DNA of 8,041 bases, from the NCBI GenBank assembly GCA_031256095.1, contig JAIRRG010000131.1:1-8041 (forward strand), read 5' to 3'. A program made the translations under genes and the position numbers. Positions 6,839-8,041 of the stretch are shown here, piece by piece (the stretch's first letter is position 1; each line of letters starts with the position of its first letter). The notes below the pieces were generated by a model. It was given only the letters and a program-made list of their open reading frames with translations. It did no database searches and had not been told where the DNA came from. Source of the DNA: Desulfobulbaceae bacterium. GTDB lineage: Bacteria > Desulfobacterota > Desulfobulbia > Desulfobulbales > Desulfocapsaceae.

Positions 6839-7726
6839 ATGAAATATACGCTCTTACCATTCGTCATGGTCTTGCTGCTCGCGACCAATGCCTATTCGGA
6901 GGACACTTTCATCGGCCACGTTTACCCATTTTCATGCCCATATTATGGTTGCGATACAGTCGAGAGTTACGCCCGCCCACTATTTAAAAAAACGGCAAAT
7001 GGCTGGCAAGCTTTTCCCAATGACCAGGAAATTGGCAATAATCCAGATGCCTTGCGGCGAGCTTATAAATTGTTTCCTGAAAAAATAAAGTGGTATATTT
7101 TTAACCATGATCAATCTTTAATCGGCGAGGAAACAGTTGAAAATAATAAGCCTGTGGCATGGTGGTTCAATGCCGGCGCCAGCAAGATGCGATTTGACCC
7201 CGCGAAAATTAAACCCAATTCCGCTGAAAAAGATGATTATGATGCATCGAATGATTTAATACTATCAACAAATAAAAATATCGTATTTTCAAAGTTCAAA
7301 TCGAGAATGGCCGATATAAATTCTTTCGAATCGTCAGTGCAAAACATAAAAGCCATTGAAAATCAAATCTCTTATATCAAGAATGCCAAAAAGGAGGTGA
7401 CGATATATTCCTTTAACAGTGTCGATGTCATCGCTATATTAAATTATATTGAAGTCGACGATGGCTGTGATTGGTGCGATCATCAAGGTTTCGTCTTGGT
7501 TAAGAGAGGCAAGACATGGCAACTCGCTTTTGACCACCGTCGAAACATTGACCAATCATATACTGGACCATATGCCGCTTTTTCGTTAAAGGCGGTTGCC
7601 GATTTTGATAATAGTGGGAAAGATGAATATATTTTTACGTTTTCAATTGGAGAGGCCGGATATGGATATATCCTCTGGCAAGATGGGATGACAAAACCGC
7701 TGGTTTATATATTCCATTCACACTAA
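6839..7726 (+). CDS. Secreted protein of unknown family, AT-rich, probably acquired
   Basis: I do not recognise the family. The protein has a clear Sec signal peptide (KYTLLPFVMVLLLATNAYS, cleavage before EDTF) and no other membrane segment, so it should be exported. Two ATG codons are adjacent (6836 and 6839). AGGA at 6832-6835 abuts the first, so I favour the second, giving 295 residues. Using numbering from 6836, four cysteines form two pairs: C34/C39 in SCPYYGCD and C211/C214 in DGCDWCDHQGF. They could form disulfides or bind metal. Near the C-terminus VADFDNSGKDEYIF (254-267) resembles the calcium-binding loop of FG-GAP-type beta repeats. Base composition differs from the neighbours: 7261-7320 has 16 G/C of 60 bases, whereas 4201-4260 in the transglycosylase gene has 37 of 60. 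It is flanked by 51-bp direct repeats. Together these suggest lateral acquisition. That it is a real gene is supported by the signal peptide, the long open frame and codon-like structure. Confidence 0.75.
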   Translation: MKYTLLPFVMVLLLATNAYSEDTFIGHVYPFSCPYYGCDTVESYARPLFKKTANGWQAFPNDQEIGNNPDALRRAYKLFPEKIKWYIFNHDQSLIGEETVENNKPVAWWFNAGASKMRFDPAKIKPNSAEKDDYDASNDLILSTNKNIVFSKFKSRMADINSFESSVQNIKAIENQISYIKNAKKEVTIYSFNSVDVIAILNYIEVDDGCDWCDHQGFVLVKRGKTWQLAFDHRRNIDQSYTGPYAAFSLKAVADFDNSGKDEYIFTFSIGEAGYGYILWQDGMTKPLVYIFHSH

Positions 7727-7738
7727 AAACCGCGCAGG

Positions 7739-7789
7739 AACGGCAAGCCAGTACGCGAAGCGGTGACTGCGGAGTTGGGGAAAAAGTAG
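7739..7789 (+). pseudogene. 51-bp direct repeat, copy 2: remnant of a second GDYXXLXY gene 3' end
   Basis: This stretch repeats the last 17 codons of the GDYXXLXY gene with three differences (ACC to ACT, GCC to GCG, AAA to AAG). All are synonymous, so it still reads NGKPVREAVTAELGKK followed by TAG. No ribosome binding site or start codon precedes it. It begins 12 bp after the TAA of the AT-rich gene and happens to be in that gene's frame. Upstream of 7739 similarity stops abruptly. Downstream of 7789 a patchy resemblance to the sequence after copy 1 may continue (GAAAAA, then ATCA and GGC). It looks like a recombination scar, not an expressed gene. Confidence 0.85.
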
Positions 7790-7835
7790 GCTGAAAAATT
7801 GATCAAGGCTTGCTTAATTACAGGATTTTTTCATT

Positions 7836-8041
7836 ATGGGATTTTTGAAAGGTTCCGCCAGTTTTGTCCGTTTCGAGACCGAAGGCCGGTTGCCGGAGGA
7901 CGCCCTCGATTTTATCGCCGAGCGCATCAAGGGCTACGCCTTCCGCGACATCGACGACAGTTATGATGAATACTCCATCGGCTGGGTATCCGTGGCCAAC
8001 ATGTTTGACGCCTCCTTTGCCTATGCCTCCTACGCTGCCGG
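7836..8041 (+). CDS. RdgC-like recombination-associated protein (partial, N-terminus)
   Basis: Only the first 68 codons lie in the window, and the frame is open to the right edge. The start ATG has AGGA (7822-7825) ten bases upstream. The visible sequence includes MGFLKGSASFVRFETEGRLP, then DFIAERIKGYAFRDIDD and GWVSVANMFDASFAYASYAA. As I recall it, this pattern (a short beta strand, an acidic DIDD turn, GWVS, then MFD and FAYASY) is that of the RdgC-like proteins of Geobacter and relatives, which are distant homologues of the E. coli DNA-binding protein RdgC that modulates RecA. The assignment is from memory of the family and covers only the N-terminus. The rest of the gene would be needed to confirm it. 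Base composition has returned to the GC-rich level of the left part. Confidence 0.6.
   Translation, partial: MGFLKGSASFVRFETEGRLPEDALDFIAERIKGYAFRDIDDSYDEYSIGWVSVANMFDASFAYASYAA

Noticed and set aside
7382..7402. AAGGAGGTGA at 7390-7399 as a ribosome binding site for an internal gene
   Set aside because: It is a perfect anti-16S match but lies within the AT-rich gene with no start codon at suitable spacing and no substantial in-frame downstream alternative. It encodes the KKEVT stretch of the protein.

Overview
The window reads as chromosomal DNA of a Gram-negative, moderately GC-rich bacterium. The delta-proteobacterial side (Desulfobacterota, Geobacter/Desulfuromonas-like) fits best. This is inferred from the partial RdgC protein at the right edge, which resembles the short RdgC-like proteins I associate with that group, and from the secreted MltB-type lytic transglycosylase, which implies a periplasm and an outer membrane. 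The placement is an inference from memory and was not searched.

Left part (1-2821): a phosphate-starvation locus. The 5' end of a phosphate-binding protein gene (pstS) runs leftward out of the window. Divergent from it is a phoB-phoR two-component pair. The intergenic region holds two 11-bp-phased direct repeats that look like a Pho box. PhoR would sense phosphate status at the membrane and phosphorylate PhoB, and PhoB would bind the Pho box and drive the pst transporter genes and probably phoBR itself.

Middle part (2828-6730): a leftward pRiA4b ORF-3-like gene of unknown function meets phoR tail to tail with only 6 bp between stop codons. Divergent from it is a secreted MltB-type lytic transglycosylase with a C-terminal peptidoglycan-binding domain. 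A two-gene, translationally coupled unit follows: a DUF2157 polytopic membrane protein and a membrane-anchored GDYXXLXY-domain protein. These two families commonly occur together, and their function is unknown.

Right part (6731-8041): an AT-rich gene for a secreted protein of no recognised family (6839-7726) sits between the GDYXXLXY gene and a partial rdgC-like gene. It is bracketed by two 51-bp direct repeats. The first is the last 17 codons (stop included) of the GDYXXLXY gene. The second is a remnant of the same 3' end, differing at only three positions, all synonymous. This is a scar of duplication or homologous recombination around a probably acquired gene, and it is the most unusual structure in the window.

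I saw no tRNA, rRNA, CRISPR array, transposase or integrase gene, and no convincing intrinsic terminator. I found no strong evidence for an entirely new multi-gene system. The best candidates for novelty are the orphan secreted protein with its flanking repeats and the variant GDYXXLXY protein.
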